NCBI GenBank assembly: GCA_905182995.1
Contig: CAJJDP010000084.1
Coordinates: forward strand, 377,392 to 441,391
Length of the DNA stretch: 64,000 nucleotides
Reading direction: 5' to 3'
Source of the DNA: Paramecium octaurelia
Taxonomy: Eukaryota > Ciliophora > Oligohymenophorea > Peniculida > Parameciidae
A program made the position numbers and the translations under genes. Shown piece by piece: positions 52,301 to 62,719 of the stretch. A model generated the notes under the pieces. It was given only the letters and a program-made list of their open reading frames with translations, did not search any database and was not told the origin of the DNA. Each line of letters opens with the position of its first letter. The stretch's first letter is position 1.

Positions 52301-55300
52301 TGAAAGAGAAAATAATAATTTTAGCTTAATTCAGATTGAAGATATAAATGAGAATCAAAAAATAAAGGCTTAATTTTTTAACTTACATTCAATCAAATGC
52401 ATAAGGTGTTTAAATGGACTAATCAGTATTCTAAATATTAATTAAATTAAATAAAACAACATTCTTTTTTAAAATATTAAGATTATAAACAGTATTTGTG
52501 GATATACAGGTTGTTTGTCGATTATGAGTTATTGGAATGAAAATTTTTTGAAACCAGAAGTGTTACCTATTAATTCAAATGGCAGATAATTATAATAGCA
52601 TGATTATACAAAGTTAGCATTATAGATCAATCATCAAGTTAAAATCATTGATAGTTTATTTTTAAACAATAGTGCTATTTACGGTGGTTCTCTTTTCGTA
52701 ATTGAAGCCTAAGTTATGATTCAGAATTGTAGATTTTAAAACAATTCTGCTATTGTTGGAGGTGCTATTTACTACTCTTCTAAAAGCGCTACTTTGTGTA
52801 TATTTGATAGTTTTATTATTGAAAATAAAGCTGAAGTAGTTGGAGGACTATTTCTTAACTAATAATCCATCCAATAGACAAAGTAGTTGGATGTGATTAT
52901 ATTCAACAATACTTCAACAAAGTTTGGTGAAGATGTTTTTGAAAGTCCCCGCTCATTAACCATTTCAACAGACGCTGGGAAAACACTCTTATAAAAAAAA
53001 TTAATACTGGCTAATTCAACAAAAGTAATAGAAAAAATCGAAATTCATCCTTATAGAATTTTAGGATATACTTAAAAGGCAAATTTTCTAACATATCCAT
53101 CAGGAATTTCTATTTCATCCTATTAATACTTTGACTTAGAGAATTCTGTATTAATTCCATATAACTTGACCTTTCGTATTATTCCATTGAATATATATCA
53201 ATAGCAAATGAAAAAATTAACTGACTCTTTCTGTTCTATTTCACATTAAGTACTAGATCTCACTAACAACACTATTATAACAACGTTTCCAGCTACATTA
53301 TCCTAATAAAAAGTAGAATTCAACTAAACATCTGAAGATTTTAATTTAGATAATCTAATTATAAATTTTCATCCTTTAATCAATGAAAAAGTTGTTTTAA
53401 GATTAAAAATCAATTGTAATATGATTAAAATTCCCTAATTCGATGCATAACCACCATATTAAATAAACAGTTTTATCACGGATTACGACTTAATTGTAGA
53501 CATAAAAACATTTAAATGTCAATTAGGAGAATACTTGAATACAACTTCTGGTAGTTGTTCTTATTGTGATCCATAGCTTTAATAATATTCTGTATAAATC
53601 AATGCTTAAAAATGTAATTATAAAGATGACTAAAAGATGAAATCTATTAAAAGCTCTATGATTGAACTAAAATAAGAATATTGGAGAGCATATTACTACA
53701 GTGATCAAATCGAGTAGTGTTTTCATGAAGGAAAAAACTGCAGAGGTGGATGGCAATCTGGTGATTAATCTTGTTCTTAAGGTCACATTGGAGCATTATG
53801 TGAGTAATGTGATTTATATAACATAAGAGGGGATGGATCATATTCAGTAAGCTCTGCTTATCAATGTGGAAATTGTGATCAAATAGTTGGTAATATGTTA
53901 ACTATTAGTCTAATTAGCATTTGGACCCTTATTTCTATTCTAATTTCTGTATTGGGTAATATCAGAAACATTGAAGAATTGATTCTAGGGATAAGATTAA
54001 AGTCTTTTAAAATTAATTATTTGAATACTAAAGTTTCATCAACAATTTTAATAAAAGTTTTTACAAACTATTTTTAAATAATATCTACTATTGCAACTTT
54101 TTAGCTTTAAGTTCCTAATGCTCTGACATCAGTGATTAAAAACATTGGCAATCCAGTTGATTCTATGGCTTATTCATTTGATTGTTTTTTAATTAATCTA
54201 TCTGATATTTTAATAATATATTTTAGAATTATCTGGAGTTTAGTAACTGCAGCATCATTTTTAGGAATTTTTTTCATTTTAGGATGCTTAGCCATATTGA
54301 TCAAATTTGTAAGATATAGATTTTCATTTATTTCAACTCCTCTTTTATACATTTTTTTATACATGCAACCAAATTTAGTTGGAGGATTAATTTCTTTGCT
54401 CTCTTATAGAAGAATTTGTAATGATCTTTGGATATAAGGAAATGTTGCTTATAGATATGATACAAAAAATCATCTTTTCTGGGTTCTTATATTTTGCTTA
54501 CCTTTGATAATTATATTTGCTTTATTTTTTCCTGTGTATTTTTTTTACAAACTCAAAATTAATAAAACTTATTTAGATAAATCTCACATCAGATAAATTT
54601 GGGGATATCTTTATAATGAGTACAAACAAAAGGCATATTTTTGGGAAATTGTTAAAATTTTGTAAAAAGAATTAATCATTGTGGTATTAGCATACTATGA
54701 AGATCATATACCTATTAAAGCTTCATTAGTTTTTTTAAGCTTGTTAGGCTACATTTTTTTGGCTCACTCTCTTTAACCCTATTATACAGGAAATATGAAT
54801 TAATTAGATAGAGAAGCAATTATTATCTGTGCTGTCTCTATTATTTTAGCTAGTCAAATATTTTTAGCTCAAGAATCAAATTTAGTTGAAATAATTTGGC
54901 CTTGTTATTTCATTATAGGTTTGATAAATACATTTTTTATCTTTAAAATTTTTGTTTAAATATTATTTGCTTATTTTAATAAGCTTAACGATTAGATTGA
55001 CAGGCTTGTAGATCTTATTATAAAAAAATTTCCAAATTTGATAAAAAAAAATTTCAACTAAAATTTATTTAAAAGTAAAAAATAACAAAAAGCTAGAATC
55101 AAAGAAAGATTTGCAAAAATTAAAGATTATTTAATTCCATAGGCTAGGCTTATAATTCAATGTAGAAGGTATTTATGGTTATAAATTCTTATTAGAACCA
55201 ATAGATTTGATTTACCAATTCGTAATAGGATTGACTCATCTCATACCTAAAACTAATATTCAACAAACTTAAAATTAAGTCCAGCGAAAAATACATAAAA

Positions 55301-55442
55301 TTAATAATCTTATTTGTTAGATTAATTAGATGACTAAAAGAACTCTTTCTTTTAATTAATCTCATAAATACAGGGTTCACCTGATATTTTCAGATCCACT
55401 CCAAAAGAAAGTAGCAAAATAATCACCTTAACAAAAAATTGA
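46364..55442 (+). CDS. Giant cysteine-rich, beta-helix, multi-pass membrane protein (3001 aa)
   Basis: Introns at about 46691-46716 (26 nt), 48042-48063 (22) and 52053-52077 (25) leave 3002 codons. Order: hydrophobic N terminus (IIVIFAWMIIPQYLLIYL, signal or anchor); residues of about 120-450 resembling a concanavalin/laminin-G-like domain; cysteine-rich repeats with CxxC and CxxCxxGY patterns (47750-49350); a long stretch (49550-53050) of short repeated beta-strands rich in Ile, Asn and Ser with GG-containing turns (SGGSLFVIE-like), typical of right-handed beta-helices; a second Cys-rich patch (53540-53880); then seven or eight transmembrane segments (53890-54970, first MLTISLISIWTLISILISVL) and a basic cytosolic tail to SKIITLTKN. 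This plan suits a large surface receptor or adhesion protein. Large proteins of this general type occur in ciliates, mostly uncharacterised. The ligand is unknown. Confidence 0.85.
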
Positions 55443-55589
55443 GTTTTTTATTCTTATAAGGTATTAATCAAAATATCATAAAGAGGTTGTATTATTTAAT
55501 ATATTATTATCGACCTTCTTTCTTAGGTTTTTTTGAATAATCTATAAATTTAATTTGAACTCACCATCATTAACCTTTTAATAGGCATT

Positions 55590-56119
55590 TCAAAAATTAT
55601 ATTATTGTGTGAACACTTCAAATAAATATATTTGTATATATATGGAAATTAAATCAATATTTTTTTTCTCAATTTATTATTAAAAATCGTAATCCTCAAA
55701 ATAATGATTATAAAAATTAGGAAAGTTATCATACTTGATCTGTAATATTTATTCATAAAGAAGCTATCATTGTAATTCTAAGCTGTTACATTTTAATTCA
55801 TTTGTTACATATTCATAAAAATAAAATTTTTATATCCTTATAAATTATTACTTCTGAGTATTTGATTTTGCTAGGTTTCTTTTTGAATTGGGCAGATGTT
55901 AATTCGGTTGGTTTTACAAAATTCATAACATTCAAATAATTCAAGAAATGAGACACCCTTATAAACTGCTAATAATGATATTATTTGAAATGATTCAGCA
56001 AAAATGAAGTACTCAAATAATTTAGTGATAATCAAAGGATTATTTTATTTACCATAAAGATTCAAAGTAGATTTATCATTGCTTGATGATCCAAAATATT
56101 TTTGTAACTTTTTTGGCAT
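55590..56119 (-). CDS. Uncertain small gene, exon structure unresolved
   Basis: The minus-strand frame starts MPKKLQKYFGSSSNDKST. Downstream, coding-like pieces lie in different frames: VMNFVKPTELTSAQFKKKPS (near 55900) and ILQIKYDNFPNFYNHYFEDY (near 55700), ending at TGA 55590. A 26-nt intron (GTAACA..GATAG) joins one pair cleanly, but the other junction has no good short intron. Either an unusual intron is present or the gene is decayed. No family was recognised. Its ATG is 33 bp from the plus-strand ATG at 56153. Confidence 0.35.
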
Positions 56120-56152
56120 CGAAAATGAGAATATACAAAAAATAAGTATTAA

Positions 56153-56584
56153 ATGGAAAAATATCGTATTTGTTGGAATTTTACTATACAAATGGTTTCA
56201 ATTGAATTTATTTTATTCCATAATATTGGTTTCCAAAAATATTTTACCCTTTTAGACAGTTGGCTTAGGATAATTAATTTAAAGAAAGTTTTAGAACAAA
56301 AATGTAGAATTTTAAGGAAAATTCAAAGACAATAATATTGTTAATAATTGTAATGCTTACTCCTAATTTATAAACAATTAATTAATTTATAATATTGGTA
56401 TGGAATTACCAAAATGTTATAGTCGATCTAAAATAATTTATAGAAAGTAAGGCTTAAAGATGAATTATGGTAAAAGAATCCTAAACGAAATGTTTATCAA
56501 ATTTACAAAAAATCTAATATGTATATGTTTCTTTTGAATTTTTATGATTAGCATAACAGCGCAAATACATAATTATAGTATTGA
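56153..56584 (+). CDS. Uncertain small ORF (143 aa)
   Basis: A continuous 144-codon frame starting MEKYRICWNFTIQMVSIE and rich in Leu, Ile, Gln and Lys (LLDSWLRIINLKKVLEQK). It ends just before the degraded duplication. Length alone is only mildly significant with TGA as sole stop. It could be a real small gene or a remnant. No motif or family. Confidence 0.3.
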
Positions 56585-56647
56585 AAAATAACTGAAGGAT
56601 TTAATCTTTTTTAGAGATAGATGAATCCGATTCTACAACTGCCAACT

Positions 56648-57155
56648 TGATCTTACAATTCAGCTCTCAACTCCTCGTCGCAAAGTGTTTAAGCATTTTT
56701 GTGTTATGATTGAATTAACTCTGCTCTTCAAATTTCCTGTAAATTGAATCCATCTATTATAATGGTCTAGAGAAATTCTCCTAATTAAGAACGCCAAAAA
56801 ATGATGAATTTATCAAACTATCGTCCTCTGAATATTTAATGATTTCTTAATTATATTTTTTGTACTCAACTACCTACGTAATGGATAGAGTGTTATTATG
56901 GAATTGACTTTTGGTTGTTCCCCTATAAGCAGGCGATTAATCAATGTAAAAATTGCGATTATCAAATGGTTGTATCATGCTATCATTAAGCCTGGATGAA
57001 ATGTCTGTTTCTGATGAAAATATTTTTTCAAATTCGCAAGGCAATTCTGGTCCTATTGTAGGTTGAGGAATCTTGGGTACGTATTCAGATCTATGATAAC
57101 TCATTGACATAGAGTGATCTACAGGCTGAAAAACTGGGTTAACAAATTATTTCAT
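56648..57155 (-). pseudogene. Truncated, frameshifted copy of the zinc-finger gene
   Basis: Begins with the same MKQFVNPVFQPVDHSM start as 19362 and is about 98% identical by eye. One A is missing from an A-run near 56700 (five against six in the left copy), which shifts the frame into a TGA a few codons later. Homology ends near 56648, matching left position about 19875, before the zinc finger. The copy therefore cannot make the finger or the coiled coil. Confidence 0.85.
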
Positions 57156-57521
57156 TAATATTAATAATTAATACAATCTATGGCAATCAAAGCAAGTCCC
57201 TTTACGTATCTGGGACATCTTACAATTTGCAATATCATTTTATGGATTCATCCCCAAAAGTGAATCTAAAATCAGGTGTCATCAATTTTGAATTAGAGAA
57301 CACCCAATCGCAATAGATTAGAGTTTTATATCTTACAATTAGAGTTGAGGAAGTATGTATCAAGTAAATTCGATAATAAAGTATGAATTAATCAAAGGGT
57401 GAAGAAATGAAAAATAAAATTAGAATTTTTTTTGTATTTTAATGTAGATTTTACAATCTGGATAGAAAGAAATAAACTAATGAATTAATTTTTTGCGTAT
57501 TATAAAAACATAAATAAATTA

Positions 57522-59053
57522 ATGAACTAGAATCGATCCTTTAACGATCCCTACCCCTAAGAAAATGAAGAGAGTTAGTTCAGTCGTCCTGAAGATTAAG
57601 GTCTGTAAAATTAAGAAACAACTAATGAGAATCCCGATTAGGAAAACAACATTACCAATAATGAATAAAAATAAGTATCAACCTAAGAAGCGGAATCGAC
57701 GTAAACGAAAGATGAAGATGTTGGTAAAGATTAAAATAATGAGTTTAGTTCAAATAACCTAACTTATGAACAGAAAAGCAATTCAATTAAGACAAGATAT
57801 GAAAACTTGTAACAAGAATATGAAGAAATAGAAATTCACAATTTTCTTCAAATTGCTTTGGTAAATATTAAAAAAAAAGGAGAAGGAAATCCTAATAAGA
57901 TATATAAGCTAGGAAAAGAAAATAGGCTTAATAACCATAGATACTCATCAAAAAGTAAGCCTAATGTAGGAGGATATTGGAAGTAATTAAGTAACAAAAT
58001 TATATAGAATTATCATTCAATCTAATTAAAGTTAACGAGATGTTAAAGGAATTACAAATTTAATACTAATTTTCAAGAATCTTTTAATATGATGAATAGA
58101 TGAAAAAATAAATATAAAGTATAACTTAAGAATTGAAAAACAAATTGGAGAATTCAAATATTGCAAAGGAAAGTATTGAAGAAGTAATGACAAATGTGGA
58201 GGAATTAATCAAGCTGAGTGATGAAATTCTAGTAAGAAAAGATAAAAATGAACAAAAAAACATTTTCAGCTTTAGAAAAAAAGATTTCAACAAGCTTTGG
58301 GGTTAAATGGAATCTCAATTTTTAGAATTAAAATCAGAATTAAATGATGTGAATAAGTGTCATGGACTTTTTGAAAAAATACTTGACAGTTCTTAAAGTA
58401 ATCAGGAGGAAAGTAATTACAAAAAAAGGAAAAGAGTGATTAAAAAAATCAAAAAATAAACTCTAAAATTAATTAATGAAAAAGAGGATGCTAGTATCAA
58501 AAATCAAGATAGATTGTAAATTACGTAAGGATAATTTAATAAACAAAAATAAAGTTAAATTAAATGTAATGGAGAATAAAAGGAAAATAAATAAGATAAC
58601 TAAGTAAGTAAATGCTTGAAAAGTGAAGAAAATTTCTTCTCCGAATCAAGTTAATAACAATTAATCGGAGAGGAGTAATTAGATGACTATTAGGATACTC
58701 CTTCTAATATATTCCAAATTAAAAAAAAGACTAATACATTAGAAGATTAATAGAACGTTTCTTTATGTAAAATAGTTAACATAACTTTAGCTGAATTAGA
58801 CCGAGAACTATATTTTGAAAATGGATAACAATTCATTTAACATGGGCAAATGGAAATAGAATATGAAGGAAAAAATAATTTTGAAAAAGAAAAGAAAGGA
58901 AAGGAAAGAAATGATAGGAAAGAAAGGAAAGTAAAGTAAAGAAAAATAAAGAAATAAAAGAAAAGAAATTAAAAATCAAATCCATATTAGAACTATAAAA
59001 TTAATTAGAGAAATTCCAGCAAAAAAGATTGCAAAATGAAGAATGAGAAATGA
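57522..59053 (+). CDS. Diverged paralogue of the coiled-coil gene
   Basis: Starts MNQNRSFNDPYPQENEES, aligned with the start of the 16291-18959 gene. Shared blocks include ENNITNNEQKQV, LITIDTHQK, FxFxxKxDxxxLWGQ, LKSELND and IKKQTLKLIN. An intron near 58770 (24 nt, GTAAAATAGTTAACATAACTTTAG) matches the last intron of the left gene. A 25-nt intron near 57860 and a further frame change near 57955-57995 (possibly a 37-nt intron) are inferred but not certain. The L-(E/K)-Q array and AKKN repeats of the left copy are absent; the C terminus is instead a Lys/Glu/Arg-rich run ending KMKNEK. Divergence is far higher than in the flanking duplicated sequence. It is probably still a functional gene. Confidence 0.6.
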
Positions 59054-59115
59054 AATTAAAATAAAAGTACAAGAAAATATACCACAAAATTTATATATAT
59101 ATATTTCATAAATGA

Positions 59116-59976
59116 TCAATTCATTATTTAAATAAATATATCTAATGACAATGACATTGAAGTTTAGATTACTAACACTATATTTACATCTTAGAAGGGA
59201 TGAACTTGGAAATAGCTTGGTTCTTTGAGTAATTTTTGATTTATGCAATACAAGCTATTCATGAGTGAGTCATATGATGAAATGAACATGGAGAATTCAT
59301 TAGATACATTATCGGTTTTGGCCATATAAGCAATCAATAAAGAATTGTTTGGAGTCTTTTTAATTTGACAAGGTATTTTAATGTCTTGTAAATCTTTGTT
59401 TTAATGAGTTCCCAATAGAATATCTTGGCTTTAAGCAGTTCCATCAGAGGAAAACTTCTTCAATTTAACGTCGGTTGCAGCTGAAGAGGCATCCATCCAA
59501 GTAACAAAGAATTCATAATCAATTGAAATTATGTCTGCATAAAAGTTTTAGATGATGGATTGTTGACTTAACAATCTTCTAGCATTTCCAGTAACTTTCA
59601 TTGGGTCTCCAACCTTTACATTATCGGCAGAATACAATTAGAAATAGACACCAGCATTATCTCCATTTTAGTACCACATAAGGATGTAGCTGCCATCTGG
59701 GAATGTAGCCATAAGGGGTGTTCCCACAGTGGTATTTTTGATTTAATCTAGTATTGATGAGTTTTCTTATTGGCACTTTTTGTCGGATGTTACTACATAA
59801 CCGAAAGCACAAGTTTAGCATTCAAGAGGAACACTGCATTGACTGCAATTAGCAGGACAATGATCTTTAATGTTTGTAAAGATTATATATTTGGTGTTGT
59901 TCTTATGACATTGATTATGATTTGTAATTTTGATTGAATGGTTAGTATAAATTGGTAGTTGTGCTTCTGTTTTCAT
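59116..59976 (-). CDS. Chimeric open frame derived from the giant gene and an out-of-frame zinc-finger-gene piece
   Basis: 287 codons (286 aa) with no TGA. The first 40 codons (MKTEAQLPIYTNHSIK) are zinc-finger-gene sequence read in a different frame. The rest follows the giant-gene frame: Cys-rich HCPANCSQCSVPLECQTC, one beta-rich module (FPDGSYILMWYQNGDNAG), then directly the cytoplasmic-tail sequence LLKEPSYFQVHPFQD. The 1095 bases between these giant-gene parts, including the transmembrane helix, are missing exactly in frame. There is no signal peptide. It may be a pseudogene remnant that happens to be open, or an emerging gene. Confidence 0.5.
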
Positions 59977-60090
59977 GTGATGATGAGTAATTATTAGTAG
60001 GACTTTTTAACATATTAGAGCGATCTTGGATTGGTTTATTAAATTAATAAAATTGTATGGGTGAAATAAATGCATCATTAGCATGAGGAT
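59867..60090 (-). pseudogene. Displaced internal fragment of the zinc-finger gene
   Basis: Corresponds to left 19876-20099 (Ser/Asn-rich region, e.g. NKPIQDRSNML) with roughly 90% identity by eye, in the same reading frame but with no start. It abuts the giant-gene fragment at about 59857, whereas the preceding part of the gene lies 2.7 kb away at 56648-57155. Confidence 0.75.
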
Positions 60091-60304
60091 CTTAAATTAG
60101 TGTATTGATAAGATTTAACATCATAATAACTAGAAGAATTCCTTTTATTACCAAAATTTTGAATTGATAAAACAATTTAATTTGTCCATTATTAAATTTC
60201 AACATAAATTATAAGTTAGGTTCACTTAATAAAATAACAGATACAAACTGAATCTTTAATTAGTATCAAAATTTATTCTAAAACAATTAATTATACTAAA
60301 CATT

Positions 60305-60423
60305 CTTTGCCTCTATGGGAACCTTGACTTCTAGTCTTCTAGATGATGAGACAAACTCTAAAACTGCTTCGCTTTTACTAAAGTATTCTCTCTCTCTAGA
60401 ACAGAGAGTCGGCATCAAGACCC
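60305..60423 (-). pseudogene. Fragment of the IQ-motif gene
   Basis: Matches the 5' end of the gene at 45-483: LCSRERxxxxKSEAxLE and the following Arg-rich residues are recognisable, and DNA identity is clear over about 110 bases. The start codon ATGGGTCTT has become AGGGTCTT. Weaker similarity may continue to about 60180. It is non-functional in this form. Confidence 0.7.
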
Positions 60424-60524
60424 TGAAATATTTATATTTATTAAACATGTTTGAATTGATTTATTCAGAGTAATAATTTCAATGCTATTTACTCGAATTT
60501 AAAAACATATAGAGTTAAATATTA

Positions 60525-61014
60525 ATGTATTTAAAATCTGTTATGAATAATACAAAGTTAAGTAACTATCTGGTAGATGGAACAGGTAGGGACACTTATG
60601 TGAGCAATTTCAATGGTGGATTTTGGAAATCAAATTAAATATAAGCTGTCCGTCCAGAAAGTGGTTCTTACCCAAATCGTAGATATCAAGCATCACCTGC
60701 TCCTTGTATAGATTCAAAGATTAACAGATATAGAAATGATGGAAGTGGAAGAGACGGATATATTAGGTATGCGATCGACTATTTGAAGCTATGATGAGGG
60801 AGGATTTTCAGTTTAATTAGGAAGGAAAAAGAATTTCATTTCGAATTTAAGAGGTTATGATACTAAAATAAGATGTAATACCCGTGACAGTTCTCCTATG
60901 TTATAATCATTTTCAAGGACATAATCAATTACAAAAAGACTTTATTACTCAAAATAAGTAGAGGATCCATATTAGTCGATTAGAAAATTAACTAGTTTAC
61001 ACTATAAAAAATGA
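60525..61014 (+). CDS. Small protein with twin DG(S/T)GRDxY motifs (155 aa)
   Basis: Starts MYLKSVMNNTKLSNYLV (an in-frame ATG at 60543 is an alternative); a 22-nt intron (GTATGC..TGAAG, 60767-60788) gives 156 codons. Two similar units, DGTGRDTYVSNFNGGF near residue 18 and DGSGRDGYISYDEGGF near residue 77, are followed by NLRGYDTK and SPMLQSFSRTQSI. I associate DGSGRDxYI with a family of small conserved ciliary proteins, but from memory and without a name, so treat that as a lead only. The intron falls inside the second motif and restores it, which supports the model. Confidence 0.7.
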
Positions 61015-61615
61015 CTATTTATACAATTCTGAGCAATAATTAAATAAAGATGTTTCTATCAATGAAAATAATCAAATTCAGTTCTTGAAGTATCTGCTCC
61101 AATTATCCAATACGAGAATGGCTATAAAGGGCCAAAAGTTTAGAGGAAGAAATAGAAGAATAATAAAAGGGTGTGTTTAGGCTGAATGAGCTGATTATTT
61201 TAAATTAGTGATTAGAACGATACCTAAGAAATGGTAAATAGAAAGAATTCGAAAGAGTATAAATAAAATTTTTAGAAACTTTGCAAGCTTAGATAAAAAT
61301 TGAATGAAAAATGCAGCAAATTAGAATGAGGGATATGTGGAAAAATAAAGTTCAAAATAACCATTAATATATGTAGAGATAATATAAAAAGGTGCAGAAA
61401 CGAATGAGATAACTATTCAAAATTGATCAATAAAAAGTTTCTATAAGAAGATGAGCAGCCAAGAAGAGAATAGAAATTAAAGATTTATTTTTAGAATAGA
61501 TAATACACAGAACAAAAGAAGAGCTTAAAATGACAATTAACTAATTAAAAATACATATATATCTCTCTACAGGAAGCTAGGGAAATAAGGGCAGTAAAAG
61601 CTGAGGGTCTGAGTA
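61015..61615 (+). pseudogene. TGA-interrupted, coding-like stretch
   Basis: One frame (also open upstream to about 60800, overlapping the previous gene) reads LENQLVYTIKNDYLYNSEQ, then ADYFKLVIRTIPKKWQIER, then SIKSFYKKMSSQEENRNQ, with three TGA codons in between. An 18-nt GTGTTT..TGAG segment could remove the first; I find no intron for the others. It is Lys/Asn/Gln-rich and helical. Most likely a decayed gene. Confidence 0.35.
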
Positions 61616-62275
61616 CCTACTATGAACAGAGATACTTAAAACCTATATACAAAAATATCATGGAAGAATTCAACTGACAACTGTTGCTCTTTTCTCATCT
61701 GTTCAAATACTTAACACCTAGGCTATTTGCACTTCATCCCCTTAGCCTACATTTGATCTTCTACATATAATTTATATTCTAAGATTGCGACCCCTTTTGT
61801 TATATTCTAGATGCTTTGCAGGTGGATAAATACATTATCATAAATTATATTTATCATAACAAATTGTAAAATTTGAATTGCTTGATGTTTAATAATTCAT
61901 TTGTGTAGAATTGTCTACTATTTTGAATTCCATTAATAACTATTTTCTTTACACATGCTACATGTAATAATAATGTTCCTAGATGTGTCAAATAGAGCAT
62001 GTTTGAGCTAGCAACTATATTTGATTTAGTTATATGTCTGGCAGTTAAACATATTTTTGTTTCAAAACTTTTAAGTTGATTTGAAAGGCAAGCATCCTTG
62101 ATTAATTTATTTTATCTTTATTGGAAGAAATTAACAGAATAATAATAGTAATGAATTTATAGATTTTCCTTTAAAACAATGTCAACAACTGGCGAAGTGT
62201 GGTAGGAGCTTCACTGAGCTGAGTCAATTTTAACTACATTACATAATTCTGGCTAACAACTTTATATTTTGTTTG
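61616..62275. other. Gene-poor stretch
   Basis: AT-rich, with no frame or motif I can support on either strand. Confidence 0.4.
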
Positions 62276-62719
62276 TCATGGCAATTACAATGATTGTTGG
62301 TCATATAACTCTATGGCAAAATATAATCTTTAACCATGAAATAACACCTGTAAATAATCCTGAAACGAGTTATAAACTAGTGTTAACAGATATTACACAA
62401 TATTGTTACTTGAAAATTATTTTTTTGAATGAGATTTTGCAGCTACTCTAATATACAGTATAACAATCAAATCCTTCTGCTATTTTTGCTTGACAAATCT
62501 GTTGATGTGTAGAGAATTCCTCAGTTGTTTATCCATTTGGAGTTTATTTACATCCTAGATTTGTTTAAAATCCCACAAATAACTTTTTAACTTTAGCCAC
62601 TCATCTCTTGTTGCGCCATAATTTTCAGATAGCTTATGACACATTATGATTGGCTAAATGTTCTTTTTGTGTGCTATGGAGTACTTTAACCGTTAACATG
62701 ATGTAATATAATGTTTCAT
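62276..62719 (-). CDS. Uncertain ORF (147 aa)
   Basis: A continuous minus-strand frame starting MKHYITSCQRLKYSIAHK and containing CHKLSENYGATRDEWLKLKS and HINRFVKQKQQKDLIVILY, ending LQLP before TGA. The composition is more protein-like than its surroundings. Coding-like fragments upstream (RELEQAGIDMKINEISVDVD near 62960) suggest a larger, perhaps decayed gene reaching about 63100 with unclear exons. No family was recognised. Confidence 0.3.

Larger units (their letters stand above)
56648..60423 (-). repeat. Right member of the inverted segmental duplication
   Basis: Read on the minus strand from 60423 down, this block carries in order: a gene-1 fragment, a displaced piece of the zinc-finger gene (left 19876-20099), giant-gene pieces (left 14369-14976 and 16072-16190), the coiled-coil paralogue in the opposite sense, and the first 515 bp of the zinc-finger gene (left 19362-19875). 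It ends abruptly near 56648. Confidence 0.85.
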
